Source of the DNA: Chitinophaga ginsengisegetis
GTDB taxonomy: Bacteria > Bacteroidota > Bacteroidia > Chitinophagales > Chitinophagaceae
DNA: 64,000 nt
Reading direction: 5' to 3'
Assembly (NCBI RefSeq): GCF_900168065.1
Contig: NZ_FUZZ01000003.1
Location: forward strand, 310,001 to 374,000
Below, in pieces: positions 1 through 8,887 of the stretch. The position numbers and the translations under genes were made by a program. The first letter of the stretch is position 1. Each line of letters begins with the position of its first letter. The notes beneath the pieces are model-generated. The model had not been told where the DNA came from. It saw only the letters and a program-made list of their open reading frames with translations, and did no database searches.

Positions 1-116
1 TTTTTTGTATTGCTTTTTTCGAACACCGGGGCCGGGTTCATCACTTCTTCCAGGCCGGGTTGTACGGATTGTTTCCGGGCCGGCCTCACTGGCTTTTTGG
101 GATTGGATTTTTGCAT
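1..116 (-). CDS. SDR family oxidoreductase, YghA-like, N-terminal fragment (partial)
   Basis: Only the first 38 codons are inside the window; the gene runs off the left edge. The peptide starts MQKSNPKKPVRPARK and continues with QPGLEEVMNPAPVFEK. The pattern QPGxExxMxPxP is the usual N-terminal extension of YghA-like general-stress short-chain dehydrogenases, just before the Rossmann fold. The NAD(P)-binding GxxxGxG motif and the YxxxK active site would lie outside the window, so the family call rests on the extension alone. The neighbouring YciF-type gene fits a stress setting, but a terminator hairpin separates the two. Confidence 0.55.
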   Translation of the reverse strand, partial: MQKSNPKKPVRPARKQSVQPGLEEVMNPAPVFEKSNTK

Positions 117-130
117 ATCAACGGGTTAAA

Positions 131-158
131 AAAAGTCCCTGTTTATGCAGGGACTTTT
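131..158 (-). terminator. Rho-independent terminator after the YciF-like gene
   Basis: An 11-bp perfect stem (131-141 with 148-158, loop TTTATG) is followed on the minus strand by a run of seven T. It lies 39 bases past the stop codon of the ferritin-like gene. Confidence 0.8.
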
Positions 159-197
159 GCAGTTTTCATTAACACAATTATACAAATCATCGTTAAC

Positions 198-752
198 CTA
201 TTCTGCCGCAGCTTCTTCGTTTACAGTAGATTCAGCTACTTCTGTGAGTAAGCTGTCGGCATTCTTTTCTTCTTTCAAAGTTTGCTCCAGTAATTTCGCA
301 ACCTGGGAATGGCCCATTACATTGGCGAGTGTGCGTAAACTGCCATAGGCGGATATTTCGTAGTGCTCAATTTTCTGGGAAGCAATGATAATACCAGCGT
401 CTCTTACGGCCGTGTCTTCGTCAGTATCTGCTACAACTTCCTGTCCTTCGGCAATCAATCCTTCCATCGCTTCGCATTTTTTTGCCTGTGGTTTTTTGCC
501 GAGTAATTCGAATACCTGTTCCAGCCTGGCTACATGTTCTTTTGTTTCTTCCAGGTGGTTTCCTATGCAGGTACTTAATTCTTCCGAGGTAGCAGCTTTC
601 TGCATTTTGGGCAGTGCTTTTACCAGGTTCTTTTCTGCCCAGTAGATGTCTTTTAATTCATCCATAAACAGTTCATGGAATTTGGAGTCCGGCATTTTTT
701 CGCTGGCTGTTCTTCTTGCGGTGCCGTTGCCGGCTGATTTTGTGGTAGGCAT
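198..752 (-). CDS. YciE/YciF-type ferritin-like protein (DUF892)
   Basis: A 184-residue protein with a short basic Ser/Thr-rich leader (about 1-20), then a four-helix ferritin-like domain. Typical family segments are FHELFMDELKDIYWAEKNL near residues 25-43, the ETKEHVARLEQVFELLGKKP stretch and IASQKIEHYEISAYGSL. The Glu and His residues in the helices (E in MDEL, E/H in EETKEH, E/H in KIEHYE) are placed to bind a di-iron centre. The family is tied to osmotic and general stress and its biochemistry is poorly known. The C-terminus is acidic and Ala-rich. It is probably cotranscribed with the Pro-rich gene 30 bases upstream. Confidence 0.85.
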   Translation of the reverse strand: MPTTKSAGNGTARRTASEKMPDSKFHELFMDELKDIYWAEKNLVKALPKMQKAATSEELSTCIGNHLEETKEHVARLEQVFELLGKKPQAKKCEAMEGLIAEGQEVVADTDEDTAVRDAGIIIASQKIEHYEISAYGSLRTLANVMGHSQVAKLLEQTLKEEKNADSLLTEVAESTVNEEAAAE

Positions 753-782
753 TGTAACAGATTTTTTTAGATGAAAGAATGG

Positions 783-1010
783 TTAATGTTTATCAGGTGA
801 TTGTCTTTTAAATGCTTCTTCTTTTTCCTCTACCGCCTGCGGATTGGCGGGGGTATGAGGAGTATCCCTGTCCGGTATCTCCTGCGGGATGGGTTCAATT
901 TCCGGCTTGTCCGGTGGCGGCTGAACCGGTATTGGGTCTTCTTTTCCCGGCTGTTGTTTATCTGGAGTTGGATCAGGAATCGGCTGTTTATTTCTATCCG
1001 GATTATTCAT
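783..1010 (-). CDS. Small Pro/Asp/Glu-rich hypothetical protein
   Basis: A 75-residue protein made almost wholly of Pro, Asp, Glu, Lys and Gln (for example IPDPTPDKQQPGKEDPIP). It has no Cys, no membrane segment and no recognisable fold, so it is probably intrinsically disordered. It sits 30 bases upstream of the YciF-like gene on the same strand. Composition alone cannot prove it is translated, and an overlapping reading frame on the other strand exists, but the lack of stop codons and the operon position favour a real gene. I do not recognise a function. Confidence 0.5.
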   Translation of the reverse strand: MNNPDRNKQPIPDPTPDKQQPGKEDPIPVQPPPDKPEIEPIPQEIPDRDTPHTPANPQAVEEKEEAFKRQSPDKH

Positions 1011-1311
1011 ACCTCACAAGTTTATTGGTTAAGAACTATAGTTAGTTGTCCAAAGTTCATTCCACTAGTTAGACCTGTTGTTTTTACCAAAAAAACGCGT
1101 TTCTCAAACCCGCTACGGGAAGGCATTCCAGCGTACCTGTATCTCTGCGGTAACAGTAAGGCGCCACTGCTTCCGGTGCTTGTAGAATTTACCGTCATTC
1201 TGTGGAATATGTTGCTCAGAAAGCCCTTCGCGGGAAAAGGGTATTTTTTAGTAGTGAAATTCAGGCAGAAATAGTAACTTGAAATGCTTTCTCAAGATCT
1301 CATACATACAG
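1011..1311. other. Divergent intergenic region
   Basis: About 300 bases separate the minus-strand stress genes from the plus-strand histidine kinase. It should hold promoters for both. I see no RNA gene and no clear repeat, and no confident -7 box. Confidence 0.5.
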
Positions 1312-2751
1312 ATGCATTTTTCAGTACACAAAAAAATACGACTTGGCTTTTTCATTGCATTTACCGTTATCGTGGCAGCCTCCGTGTTCTCGTACCTGGT
1401 GGCCAAAAACCTGCTGGATAACGCCGGCAGGCTGAATCATGCCATTGAAGTATCCAAACGGCTGGAGGTAATTACCCGGCAGCTCAAGGAAGCGGAAGCT
1501 GCAATCAGGGGATATACGCTTACCAAAGACAGCTCCTTCCTGGATCCCAGTATGCAGGAGCGCAGCAACAGGATTGAGCGGGAATATCTCCTGCTCCGGA
1601 AAATAACTGCTGATAACCCCGTTCAGCAAAAACACCTGGATACCCTTCGCCGGTTACTGGCCGTCAAATACCAGCAACTACAACTGGGCGAGGAGAATTC
1701 CACCCAGCTGAAACAACTCTCCGATGTGAAAGAAGGGGAAAAATCAATGGATATCATCGACATTAAGGTGCGTGACATGATCCGGATTGAAGAAAGCCTG
1801 GTACAGGAAAAATCGGAACTGTTCCATTTCTTTGCGGTGATGTGGGTACCCATGATCTTTATATCCTCGCTGGTGGCCATCCTGATAGGCATCTATTCCT
1901 ATATTACCCTCACCAGGGAATTCAAACTACAGTTACATATTGAAAGCCGGATGAAGTCCTACCAACGTGATCTGCAACAGAATATCTCCCTCCTGAATAA
2001 AACCAACCAGGAGCTGGAGCAGTTTGCCTATGTGGCTTCGCACGATTTGCAGGAACCGTTACGCAAGATATCTACCTTCAGCGACCGGCTGCAGATGAAA
2101 TATAAAGACCAGCTGCCGCCGGATGCCACGCAGCTGATAGACCGTATGGTGTCCGCCGTTTCCCGGATGCGGGTGCTGATCAACGACCTCCTCATTTTTT
2201 CCAGGGCAGGCCGTATTACGCCGGAAAGCATTACCCCCGTGGATATGACCAGGCTGTTGCAGGAAGTACTCAGCGACCTGGAGGTTACCCTGGAAGAAAA
2301 AAATGTACAGGTTACATACGACCAGCTGCCGGTCATAGAAGGCAGCGATACTTCTTTCCACCAACTGTTTCAGAACCTGCTGGCCAATTCTATTAAGTTT
2401 GCCAGCCCCGACAGGCGCCTGGAAATCAATATCCATCACCAGTTACTGCTCGGAAAGGAACTGGGTATTGTAAAAGAAAGCCGGTGGAACGAGAGCTACT
2501 GCCGCATCAGCCTGGACGACAATGGTATTGGGTTTGAGCAGGCTTATGCCGATCGCATTTTTCTTATTTTCCAGCGGCTGCATGGCATCAGCGAATATTC
2601 CGGTACAGGGATAGGACTCGCCATCTGCAAAAAAATTGTAGACAGCCACAATGGTTTCATACAAGCCCACGGATACCCGGGGAAAGGAGCCTCCTTTGTG
2701 ATTATTCTACCCCTGCGACAGAGAAACAGGAATGATGGACCTACAGATTAA
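1312..2751 (+). CDS. Membrane sensor histidine kinase with CHASE3-type sensor domain
   Basis: A 479-residue kinase. TM1 is at about 10-32, followed by a helical extracytoplasmic CHASE3-like domain (33-175, with EAEAAIRGYTLTKD) and TM2 at about 177-200. A coiled-coil linker leads to the HisKA box ASHDLQEPLRKI with the phospho-acceptor His near residue 244. The ATPase domain shows QNLLANSIKFA (N box), DDNGIGF (G1) and GTGIGLAICKKI (G2). The DLQEPLRKI form is typical of bacteriophytochrome-type kinases. An upstream in-frame ATG exists at 1279, but the start at 1312 puts the basic residues right before TM1. The next gene, 72 bases downstream, encodes a response-regulator/kinase hybrid, so the two may form a phosphorelay. 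Confidence 0.9.
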   Translation: MHFSVHKKIRLGFFIAFTVIVAASVFSYLVAKNLLDNAGRLNHAIEVSKRLEVITRQLKEAEAAIRGYTLTKDSSFLDPSMQERSNRIEREYLLLRKITADNPVQQKHLDTLRRLLAVKYQQLQLGEENSTQLKQLSDVKEGEKSMDIIDIKVRDMIRIEESLVQEKSELFHFFAVMWVPMIFISSLVAILIGIYSYITLTREFKLQLHIESRMKSYQRDLQQNISLLNKTNQELEQFAYVASHDLQEPLRKISTFSDRLQMKYKDQLPPDATQLIDRMVSAVSRMRVLINDLLIFSRAGRITPESITPVDMTRLLQEVLSDLEVTLEEKNVQVTYDQLPVIEGSDTSFHQLFQNLLANSIKFASPDRRLEINIHHQLLLGKELGIVKESRWNESYCRISLDDNGIGFEQAYADRIFLIFQRLHGISEYSGTGIGLAICKKIVDSHNGFIQAHGYPGKGASFVIILPLRQRNRNDGPTD

Positions 2752-2822
2752 TAAAAGGTTAGCACCTTTATTGCTGTGGATTTTGTCATTAATTGCCCAA
2801 ACTCCTAATCTATTCTATTGCG

Positions 2823-4265
2823 ATGAGCGAGCGACCGATACACATTTTAATGATAGACGATGATGAAGACGATTTCTTTCTCGTAACAGAACTACTTCAT
2901 GATATTTCACCAGGTCAATATGTGCTTGAATGGGCTTCTACCTATCAGAAGGGGCTGGCGGCCATAGCCGACAATACGTATGATGTATTCCTGGTAGATT
3001 ACCGGCTGGGACCCAATACCGGTATCGATATCCTCCGCAGGTTACACCAGATGCATCATCAGCCGCCGGTAATTATGCTTACCGGTAAAGGCGATTATAA
3101 TATTGACCGGGAAGCCATGCAGGCCGGTGCTTACGATTACCTGGTGAAAGGAGAAATGACTGCCGACCTGCTGGAAAGATCCATCCGCTATGCGCTCGAT
3201 GAATTCAACCATCGCCGGTCTATTGAAGAAAGCGAGAAAAAATATTATGGCATCTTCGAAAAAGCGCACGACCTGATTGTACTGGCCGATTGCGACCGGA
3301 ATATTATTGACGCCAATCCCGCTGCATTAAAAACCCTTCGTTACAACCGGGAACAGATACTGAAATTACATCTGCGCGATCTCTTCATCTCCAAAGATCA
3401 AAGCGAGAATTTCCTGAACAACATCTGCAACAGTGGTATTGCCAATTTACAGGAATATGATTTCAAAACTGCCGATAACAAAAAGCTGGTGGTATTGATC
3501 AATGCCGTTATGCTGGACGAAGCGGCGCAGATATTCCTTTGTGTAATCCAGGATATCACCGATAAAAAGAGAGAAGAACAGGAGAAACAACACCAGGAAA
3601 AATTTGTAATCACCGGGCGTATTGCCAGGGTAATTGCACATGAAGTAAGAAACCCGCTAACCAATATATTGCTGGCCGTAAGCCAGTTTAAGGAAGAAGA
3701 AGAAGTGGCCGCCAATGATGATACGCTGATGTATACAGATATCATTGAACGGAACTGCACCCGTATTAACCAGTTGATTACAGAGCTGCTGCACAGCACC
3801 CGTATGATTGAACTGCATATGGAACCTGTAGGTATCAACGAGCTTATAGAGAAAGCGCTGCAGCTATCCAACGACCGGCTGCAACTGAATGAAATCCGTG
3901 TGGAAAGAAACCTGGTATCGCCGGATGTGATGATTAATGCGGATGAAGAAAAAGTAGTGATTGCCTTTCTGAATATTATCATCAACGCCATTGAGGCAAT
4001 GGTACCGGGCAAAGGCGTACTCACCATCAGTACAAGGCTTAGCCAGGACAAGGCGAAGCTGATGATCCGTGATAATGGTGCTGGTATTGCGGAAGACAAG
4101 CTGGCGCGTTTGTTTGATCCTTTCTATACCAGTAAGGCGAAAGGCACAGGTCTTGGCCTGACCAGCACACAGAATATTCTATTAAATCACAAAGGAACTA
4201 TACACGTGGATAGTGAACCGGGGAAGGGAGCGGTATTTACGATTGCGATACCTGCAATAGGATAA
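2823..4265 (+). CDS. Hybrid response regulator-PAS-histidine kinase
   Basis: A 480-residue soluble protein. The N-terminal receiver domain (about 5-125) has the acidic pair in IDDDEDD and the phospho-acceptor Asp near residue 59 (LVDYRLG). A PAS domain follows (about 140-255). The HisKA box is VIAHEVRNPLTNI with His near 273, and the ATPase motifs are NIIINAIEAM, RDNGAGI and GTGLGLTSTQNI. There is no transmembrane segment, so it probably takes phosphoryl groups or signals from a partner, plausibly the membrane kinase just upstream. The ATG at 2823 was preferred over 2793 because the receiver fold starts right after it. Confidence 0.9.
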   Translation: MSERPIHILMIDDDEDDFFLVTELLHDISPGQYVLEWASTYQKGLAAIADNTYDVFLVDYRLGPNTGIDILRRLHQMHHQPPVIMLTGKGDYNIDREAMQAGAYDYLVKGEMTADLLERSIRYALDEFNHRRSIEESEKKYYGIFEKAHDLIVLADCDRNIIDANPAALKTLRYNREQILKLHLRDLFISKDQSENFLNNICNSGIANLQEYDFKTADNKKLVVLINAVMLDEAAQIFLCVIQDITDKKREEQEKQHQEKFVITGRIARVIAHEVRNPLTNILLAVSQFKEEEEVAANDDTLMYTDIIERNCTRINQLITELLHSTRMIELHMEPVGINELIEKALQLSNDRLQLNEIRVERNLVSPDVMINADEEKVVIAFLNIIINAIEAMVPGKGVLTISTRLSQDKAKLMIRDNGAGIAEDKLARLFDPFYTSKAKGTGLGLTSTQNILLNHKGTIHVDSEPGKGAVFTIAIPAIG

Positions 4266-4266
4266 T

Positions 4267-4301
4267 TTATTCCCTGGAGACGGATGTCTGCCAGGGAATA
4301 A
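4267..4301. terminator. Terminator between convergent genes
   Basis: A perfect 11-bp stem (4267-4277 with 4291-4301) with a 13-base loop sits between the stop codons of the hybrid kinase (plus) and the NtrC-type regulator (minus). It could serve both. U-tracts are weak. Confidence 0.65.
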
Positions 4302-4305
4302 ACTG

Positions 4306-5742
4306 CTAATAATTTATATTCAGCAACCGTAATTTGTTATACAGTGTTTTACGGTCGATATTCAATACCTGCGCTGCTTTTGTTTTATTATACTTCACTT
4401 CTTTCAGCACATTGATAATCTTATTGTATTCTGCCTGAAGGGCTACTGTTTTCAGATCATTATCGTTGGAAAGCAGCGCCAGTTCACCGGAAACGTGTAC
4501 TTCTTCCGGAATCTGGTTAAAAGATTCTTTCATTTCCAGCGGCAAAGCGATCATGGTAATATCTTCCATTTCAGGCGTAAGTAAACAGGCTCTCCTGATT
4601 ACATTTTTCAGTTCGCGGATATTACCTGGCCAGTTGTATTGCTGGAAGCAATCCCACACTTCAGAAGAAATTTTACCACATGATTTATCCAGTTCCTTTT
4701 CCACCTGGTTTACAAAGGCGGTAGTGAACAGTGGTAAATCTTCGCGGCGCTCGCGTAAAGGCGGAATATAAATGGTGAATTCATTAAGGCGATGGAACAG
4801 GTCTTCCCTGAATTTGCCGCGCTGTACTGATTCAGAGAGCTTTTCGTTGGATGCTACAATGATGCGTACATCAATTGGTATTTCTTTTAAACTTCCTACC
4901 CGGCGAATTAATTTTTCCTGAAGAACGCGTAGCAGGGCTACCTGTATGTCGTACGATAAATTGGAGATTTCATCCAGGAACAGGGTACCTCCCTGTGCCT
5001 GTTCAAAGGCGCCTATTTTGGTATTGATAGCGCCGGTAAAAGAGCCTTTTTCGTGACCAAACAATTCACTGGCAGCCAGTTCCTTGGAGAGGCTGCCGCA
5101 ATCCAGCGCAACAAATGGTTGCTGGTTTCTTTTACTGTGATGGTGAATAAGATGTGCTACGGATTCCTTACCGGTACCGGTTTCTCCAAAAATGATAACG
5201 CTGTAATCGGTGGGCGCCACCAGTTTAATCTGTCTTATTAATTCTTTCGCTCCTTCGCTTTCACCGTATACGTATTTGTTATTTTTGTCGTCCTGGTTAC
5301 GTGATAATAACGTTTCACGTACTGCTTCGGGCTCACTGCCCGACTCTACTGGTCTGGATGCGCGCCGTTCCTGTTCTGCGTCTTTATGCGCAAAGGCTTT
5401 ATGTACGAGGTTCAGAATTTCATCCGGGTACAGCGGTTTGGAAAGATAATCGTATGCGCCGTTTTTCACCATTTCCACCGCTACTCTTACATCTGTATAA
5501 CCTGTAATAATAATTACAATAGTAGAAGGATTGATCTGATGGATATCCTGCAGCAGTTGTGCACCATCTGTATCTTTCAGTCTGTAATCACAGAGTACAA
5601 GGTCATAGGTTTTCTCTTTCATCATTTTAAGTGCAGCGCCACCCGTCATGGTGGTATCTACATCAAAGCCATGTTTCCCGAGGAATTTGCTCAGGAGTGT
5701 ACAGATATTAATTTCGTCGTCTATTATTAGAATATTTTTCAT
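4306..5742 (-). CDS. NtrC-family sigma-54-dependent response regulator
   Basis: A 478-residue activator. The receiver domain (1-120) has the acidic pair IIDDE and phospho-acceptor Asp52 (LVLCDYRLKD). The AAA+ domain (about 160-400) has the Walker A GETGTGKES, an intact sigma-54-contacting GAFTGA loop and the Walker B GGTLFLDEIS. The C-terminal Fis-type helix-turn-helix is NKTKAAQVLNIDRKTLYNKL. It should activate RNA polymerase-sigma54 promoters when phosphorylated. It is the last gene of a minus-strand set (glycosyltransferase, response regulator, this gene), 73 bases after the preceding stop. Its cognate kinase may be one of the two kinases just beyond, convergent to it. Confidence 0.95.
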   Translation of the reverse strand: MKNILIIDDEINICTLLSKFLGKHGFDVDTTMTGGAALKMMKEKTYDLVLCDYRLKDTDGAQLLQDIHQINPSTIVIIITGYTDVRVAVEMVKNGAYDYLSKPLYPDEILNLVHKAFAHKDAEQERRASRPVESGSEPEAVRETLLSRNQDDKNNKYVYGESEGAKELIRQIKLVAPTDYSVIIFGETGTGKESVAHLIHHHSKRNQQPFVALDCGSLSKELAASELFGHEKGSFTGAINTKIGAFEQAQGGTLFLDEISNLSYDIQVALLRVLQEKLIRRVGSLKEIPIDVRIIVASNEKLSESVQRGKFREDLFHRLNEFTIYIPPLRERREDLPLFTTAFVNQVEKELDKSCGKISSEVWDCFQQYNWPGNIRELKNVIRRACLLTPEMEDITMIALPLEMKESFNQIPEEVHVSGELALLSNDNDLKTVALQAEYNKIINVLKEVKYNKTKAAQVLNIDRKTLYNKLRLLNINY

Positions 5743-5815
5743 ACTTCTTTAATATAGTGGTAATTGGCAACAGAATAGCTGGTTAAAATTACTGATTATA
5801 ACCAAGAGGGCGTTA

Positions 5816-6184
5816 TCAGCTTTTTATTTTGATACTGTCGATCAGTTCATCTACGTTCTTGAGACTGAAAGGTTTAGCCAGGAAAAATGCGGCTCCTGCT
5901 TTCAGTGCGGTTTGCTTTTCCATCGCATTATCATAGGCGCTGATGGTGATTACTGGTAACGTGGGACAACGTTCCTTGATCACTGGCAAAGCCTCGAGGC
6001 CCGATCCGTCGGGCAGGTGGATGTCCAGGAAAAGGAGATCGGGCTGATGTCTGAAAATGGACTTCATCCCTTCTCCCAATTCATGTACGTATTTTACATT
6101 ATATCCGTGACGTACCAGCGTAAGTTGCAATAGTCTGCATATATCCGGCTCATCATCTATAATCAATATGCTGGGATACTTCAT
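5816..6184 (-). CDS. Single-domain response regulator (CheY-like)
   Basis: A 122-residue receiver domain with no output domain. The acidic pair is in IIDDEPD, the phospho-acceptor is Asp54 (LLFLDIHLPDG), the conserved Thr/Ser is in VITISAYD and the Lys in FLAKPFS. I start it at 6184 (MKYPSILIIDDE), 7 bases after the stop of the glycosyltransferase gene; an upstream ATG at 6244 would overlap that gene. It probably passes phosphoryl groups between kinases or binds a partner protein. The tight spacing says it is translated with the glycosyltransferase. Confidence 0.9.
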   Translation of the reverse strand: MKYPSILIIDDEPDICRLLQLTLVRHGYNVKYVHELGEGMKSIFRHQPDLLFLDIHLPDGSGLEALPVIKERCPTLPVITISAYDNAMEKQTALKAGAAFFLAKPFSLKNVDELIDSIKIKS

Positions 6185-6191
6185 GTTATTC

Positions 6192-8465
6192 TCAGTTGTA
6201 GCCAAGTCTGACTGGTGCCAGGCTGTTTTGTTTCGGTGTAACATACTTATGCTTATTCCATTGTTCCATTAATAATCTGGCAATCAGGTAACATACAGTA
6301 GATTCGGCGCCCTGGTTCTGGTTTATGTTGTTTTTTTCAAGGCCATCGTAGCAACCGTAAGTTAATGGATTATAAACAAGTTGTTTCAGGTGATTATTAC
6401 CTAAATACCAACTGAATGCCAAACGCATCTTTTCCAAATATGATTTATTCTTTGTGGTATTATAAAAAGTATTCAATGCCAGCATGGTATAGGCTACTTC
6501 TATAGATTGTTCGCCGCCGTCTTCCTGTTGCTGGGTGTTATTCCTGTGGTACCATGTTTTATTGCTGATCACCTTCATATGGCTATCTGTAAAGGTTTTG
6601 CCACAAAGGAAAGCGAGGCTGTTTTCCGCGGTTCTGCGATAGGCATCTATCCCGGTTACCTGGTAGGCCATCATCATTGCCTCGGGCAATACGGCGTTAC
6701 CGTAGGTAAGGTAGGATTCATACCAATGCCAGGTTTCATCTGCTTCCTGTTTGTAATGTTCATACAATTTTGCAGCCAGATGTTGTAAAATTTCCACTGC
6801 TTTGCCACCGGGCTTATAGGCGAGGAAGTAATACAGTCCTTTGATGGTGAAAGCCATTGCCCTGGGTGAGTTCAGTGAATCCATCCAGGTGAAGCATTTT
6901 GTGAATATGGCTGCTACATCCTGAACCGCATCAAAAGGCAGGTGACGGTGCGAAGCGAGGGCATAGCCCAGCGCCCATACAGCACGGCCATTGGCGTCTT
7001 CCAGGTTTACTTCGTCATTCATTTTATTGAACTGGCGATCGATATCCACATAGTTAAGGAACTTGCCGGAAGGCTGCTGGCAGTAGGTAATGAAATCAAT
7101 GTATTTACGGGTCAGTGAGTTCACGAAGCTGCTGGATTTTAATTCGCTGCTATACATGCAGGTAGCAATAAGTGCGCGTGCATTGTCGTCGAGCGTATAT
7201 CCGAACGCAGGATCAGGAATATCATGTTTGGAAAATTGCAGCATCGCTGTTTCATCGGTCATGCGATCGATGTGATCGAGGTAAGGCGGTGGCAGGTTAG
7301 GCAGGATCTTATCTTCTGCCAGTGCTTCGCTGATTACGCTCATATGTGCAATAGCTACATTTTCCCAGATAGAGTTGCGTGTTTTTTCAATAGCCGACTG
7401 GCTCATCTGCGCGCGCAGTTCCGGATCGCCGAGCAGCTGTAACGCGCATGCGGCAATTTGTTCCGGGTTATTGAAATCTACCAGGCAACCGGCTCCGTCT
7501 TCCAGCATTTCGCGGGCCTGCACAAAGGAGGTGGAGATCACCGCGCAGCCGGCGCTCATGGCGTATACGAAAGTACCGCTTACTGCCTGATGCGGATCTT
7601 TTGATGTAAAAAGGTATATATCTGTAAGAGATAAATAATCGAGTAATGTTTTCAGGGAAAGATAATTATTGACGAATCTCACGTTGTTTTCCAGGCCGAG
7701 TTCTTTCACCAATTGTTCCAGTGAATCACGGTATTTTTCTCCTTCGCGGGAACATACTACCGGATGGGTTTTTCCCAGCACCAGGTAAATGGCATCAGGA
7801 TATTGTTTCACAATATCCTTCATAGTCCGGATACCTGTTTCAATACCTTTGTTTTCGCTGAGCAGACCGAAGGTGCTCAGTACCATCCTGTTTTCAACAT
7901 TGTATTGTCTTTTCAGTGTATCTACATCTTCTACGATGTGCGCGTGTGTACCATGCGGGATATGCACAATTTTTTCTGCAGGCACATGATATACATTTTG
8001 CAGTAAGTCGGCGGACGAGCGGGTCATTACAATCACTTTTGCCGCCAGTGCGCTGATCAGGCTTACTACTTTAGTGCATTTATGATCGGGGTAAGGCAGT
8101 ACGGTATGGAAACGGACCACAAAAGGCTTATCCAGTAAGGAAAGCATAGCCAGGAGGTTATGACCGTATTCTCCACCATACAGGCCAAATTCGTGTTCAA
8201 AACAAACCAGGTCTATTTTGTCGTTCTCATTTATTTTCTGTGCAAAATCGATACAATTATCAATATCAAACGGGTTGACCGAGTAAGTAACAGGTGTTTC
8301 TTTTACATTGGCAGGTTTGCCTGATTCTTCCAGTGCTGCCACCTCAATATTCAGGTTACCGGCAAAGTTCTTATTCATTGCGTTTACCAGGTCCTGTGCA
8401 AAAGTTGCGATCCCACATTCACGGGGCGGGTAAGATGTAACAAAAAGCAAAGTTCTAATCTTCAT
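6192..8465 (-). CDS. Two-domain protein: GT4-type glycosyltransferase fused to a toroid-like domain
   Basis: A 757-residue protein. Residues 1 to about 385 are a GT-B fold glycosyltransferase of family 4 type: N-terminal FVTSYPPRECGIATFAQDL, nucleotide-sugar region VLSTFGLLSENKGIETGI, and the acidic motif DPHQAVSGTFVYAMSAGCAVIST. Residues from about 390 to the end (PPYLDHIDRMTD onward) are an all-helical region with the repeated look of an alpha/alpha toroid, such as LDDNARALIATC, EDANGRAVWALGYAL, EVAYTMLALNTFY and NQGAESTVCYLIARLL. That half resembles glycoside hydrolase or phosphorylase-like toroids, but I cannot name a family. No signal peptide is seen. It is cotranscribed with a receiver-domain protein, which suggests regulated polysaccharide or glycolipid synthesis. 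Confidence 0.8.
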   Translation of the reverse strand: MKIRTLLFVTSYPPRECGIATFAQDLVNAMNKNFAGNLNIEVAALEESGKPANVKETPVTYSVNPFDIDNCIDFAQKINENDKIDLVCFEHEFGLYGGEYGHNLLAMLSLLDKPFVVRFHTVLPYPDHKCTKVVSLISALAAKVIVMTRSSADLLQNVYHVPAEKIVHIPHGTHAHIVEDVDTLKRQYNVENRMVLSTFGLLSENKGIETGIRTMKDIVKQYPDAIYLVLGKTHPVVCSREGEKYRDSLEQLVKELGLENNVRFVNNYLSLKTLLDYLSLTDIYLFTSKDPHQAVSGTFVYAMSAGCAVISTSFVQAREMLEDGAGCLVDFNNPEQIAACALQLLGDPELRAQMSQSAIEKTRNSIWENVAIAHMSVISEALAEDKILPNLPPPYLDHIDRMTDETAMLQFSKHDIPDPAFGYTLDDNARALIATCMYSSELKSSSFVNSLTRKYIDFITYCQQPSGKFLNYVDIDRQFNKMNDEVNLEDANGRAVWALGYALASHRHLPFDAVQDVAAIFTKCFTWMDSLNSPRAMAFTIKGLYYFLAYKPGGKAVEILQHLAAKLYEHYKQEADETWHWYESYLTYGNAVLPEAMMMAYQVTGIDAYRRTAENSLAFLCGKTFTDSHMKVISNKTWYHRNNTQQQEDGGEQSIEVAYTMLALNTFYNTTKNKSYLEKMRLAFSWYLGNNHLKQLVYNPLTYGCYDGLEKNNINQNQGAESTVCYLIARLLMEQWNKHKYVTPKQNSLAPVRLGYN

Positions 8466-8887
8466 GGCAAAAATTTTATACTACGCAGTTAACAAGTAAC
8501 CAGGTCCTCAATTTTGCGGATCGGGACATAGGATGTTTCAAATATCAATCCAATGCCTGCTGTAGGGGGTTTCACCGGATTTGGACGCAAGAAAGTGTGG
8601 ATATAATTCCACACATTTTATCCCGTATCCACAGGTAAGGTCTGTGAATAAAATAAAAGCGGACCATTTACATTCTATTAACAGTCCATATAATCATAAT
8701 TGTTTACAATTGTAATGTAATTTGCTGGTTACAGGGTTAATTCAGGCACAAATAGCAACATTACTACCATAACAGGTAAACAATAATGTTTTTTTGTCCA
8801 TTTCAGCTTATTTTAGCTGAAGGATGCCCCCAAGCTACCATGTGAAGAGCAAATTTTAACCATTCCATTTTTTCTCATTTAAACCCA
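8466..8887. other. Intergenic region with two palindromes
   Basis: About 420 AT-rich bases between divergent genes. It holds a 7-bp inverted repeat with a 6-base spacer at 8595-8614 (GTGTGGA, TATAAT, TCCACAC) and a second one at 8802-8821 (TTCAGCT, six bases, AGCTGAA). No gene and no RNA gene was recognised. The first palindrome is a plausible operator. Confidence 0.5.
8595..8614. promoter_or_regulatory. Candidate operator palindrome
   Basis: GTGTGGA and TCCACAC are perfect inverted repeats separated by TATAAT. The site lies about 130 bases upstream of the glycosyltransferase start. The regulator is unknown; the downstream NtrC-type protein is one candidate. Confidence 0.35.

Noticed and set aside
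8541..8558. A sigma-54-like promoter upstream of the glycosyltransferase (AGGCATTGGATTGAT on minus)
   Set aside because: The spacing between the GG and TTG elements is one base too short, and sigma-54 spacing is strict.
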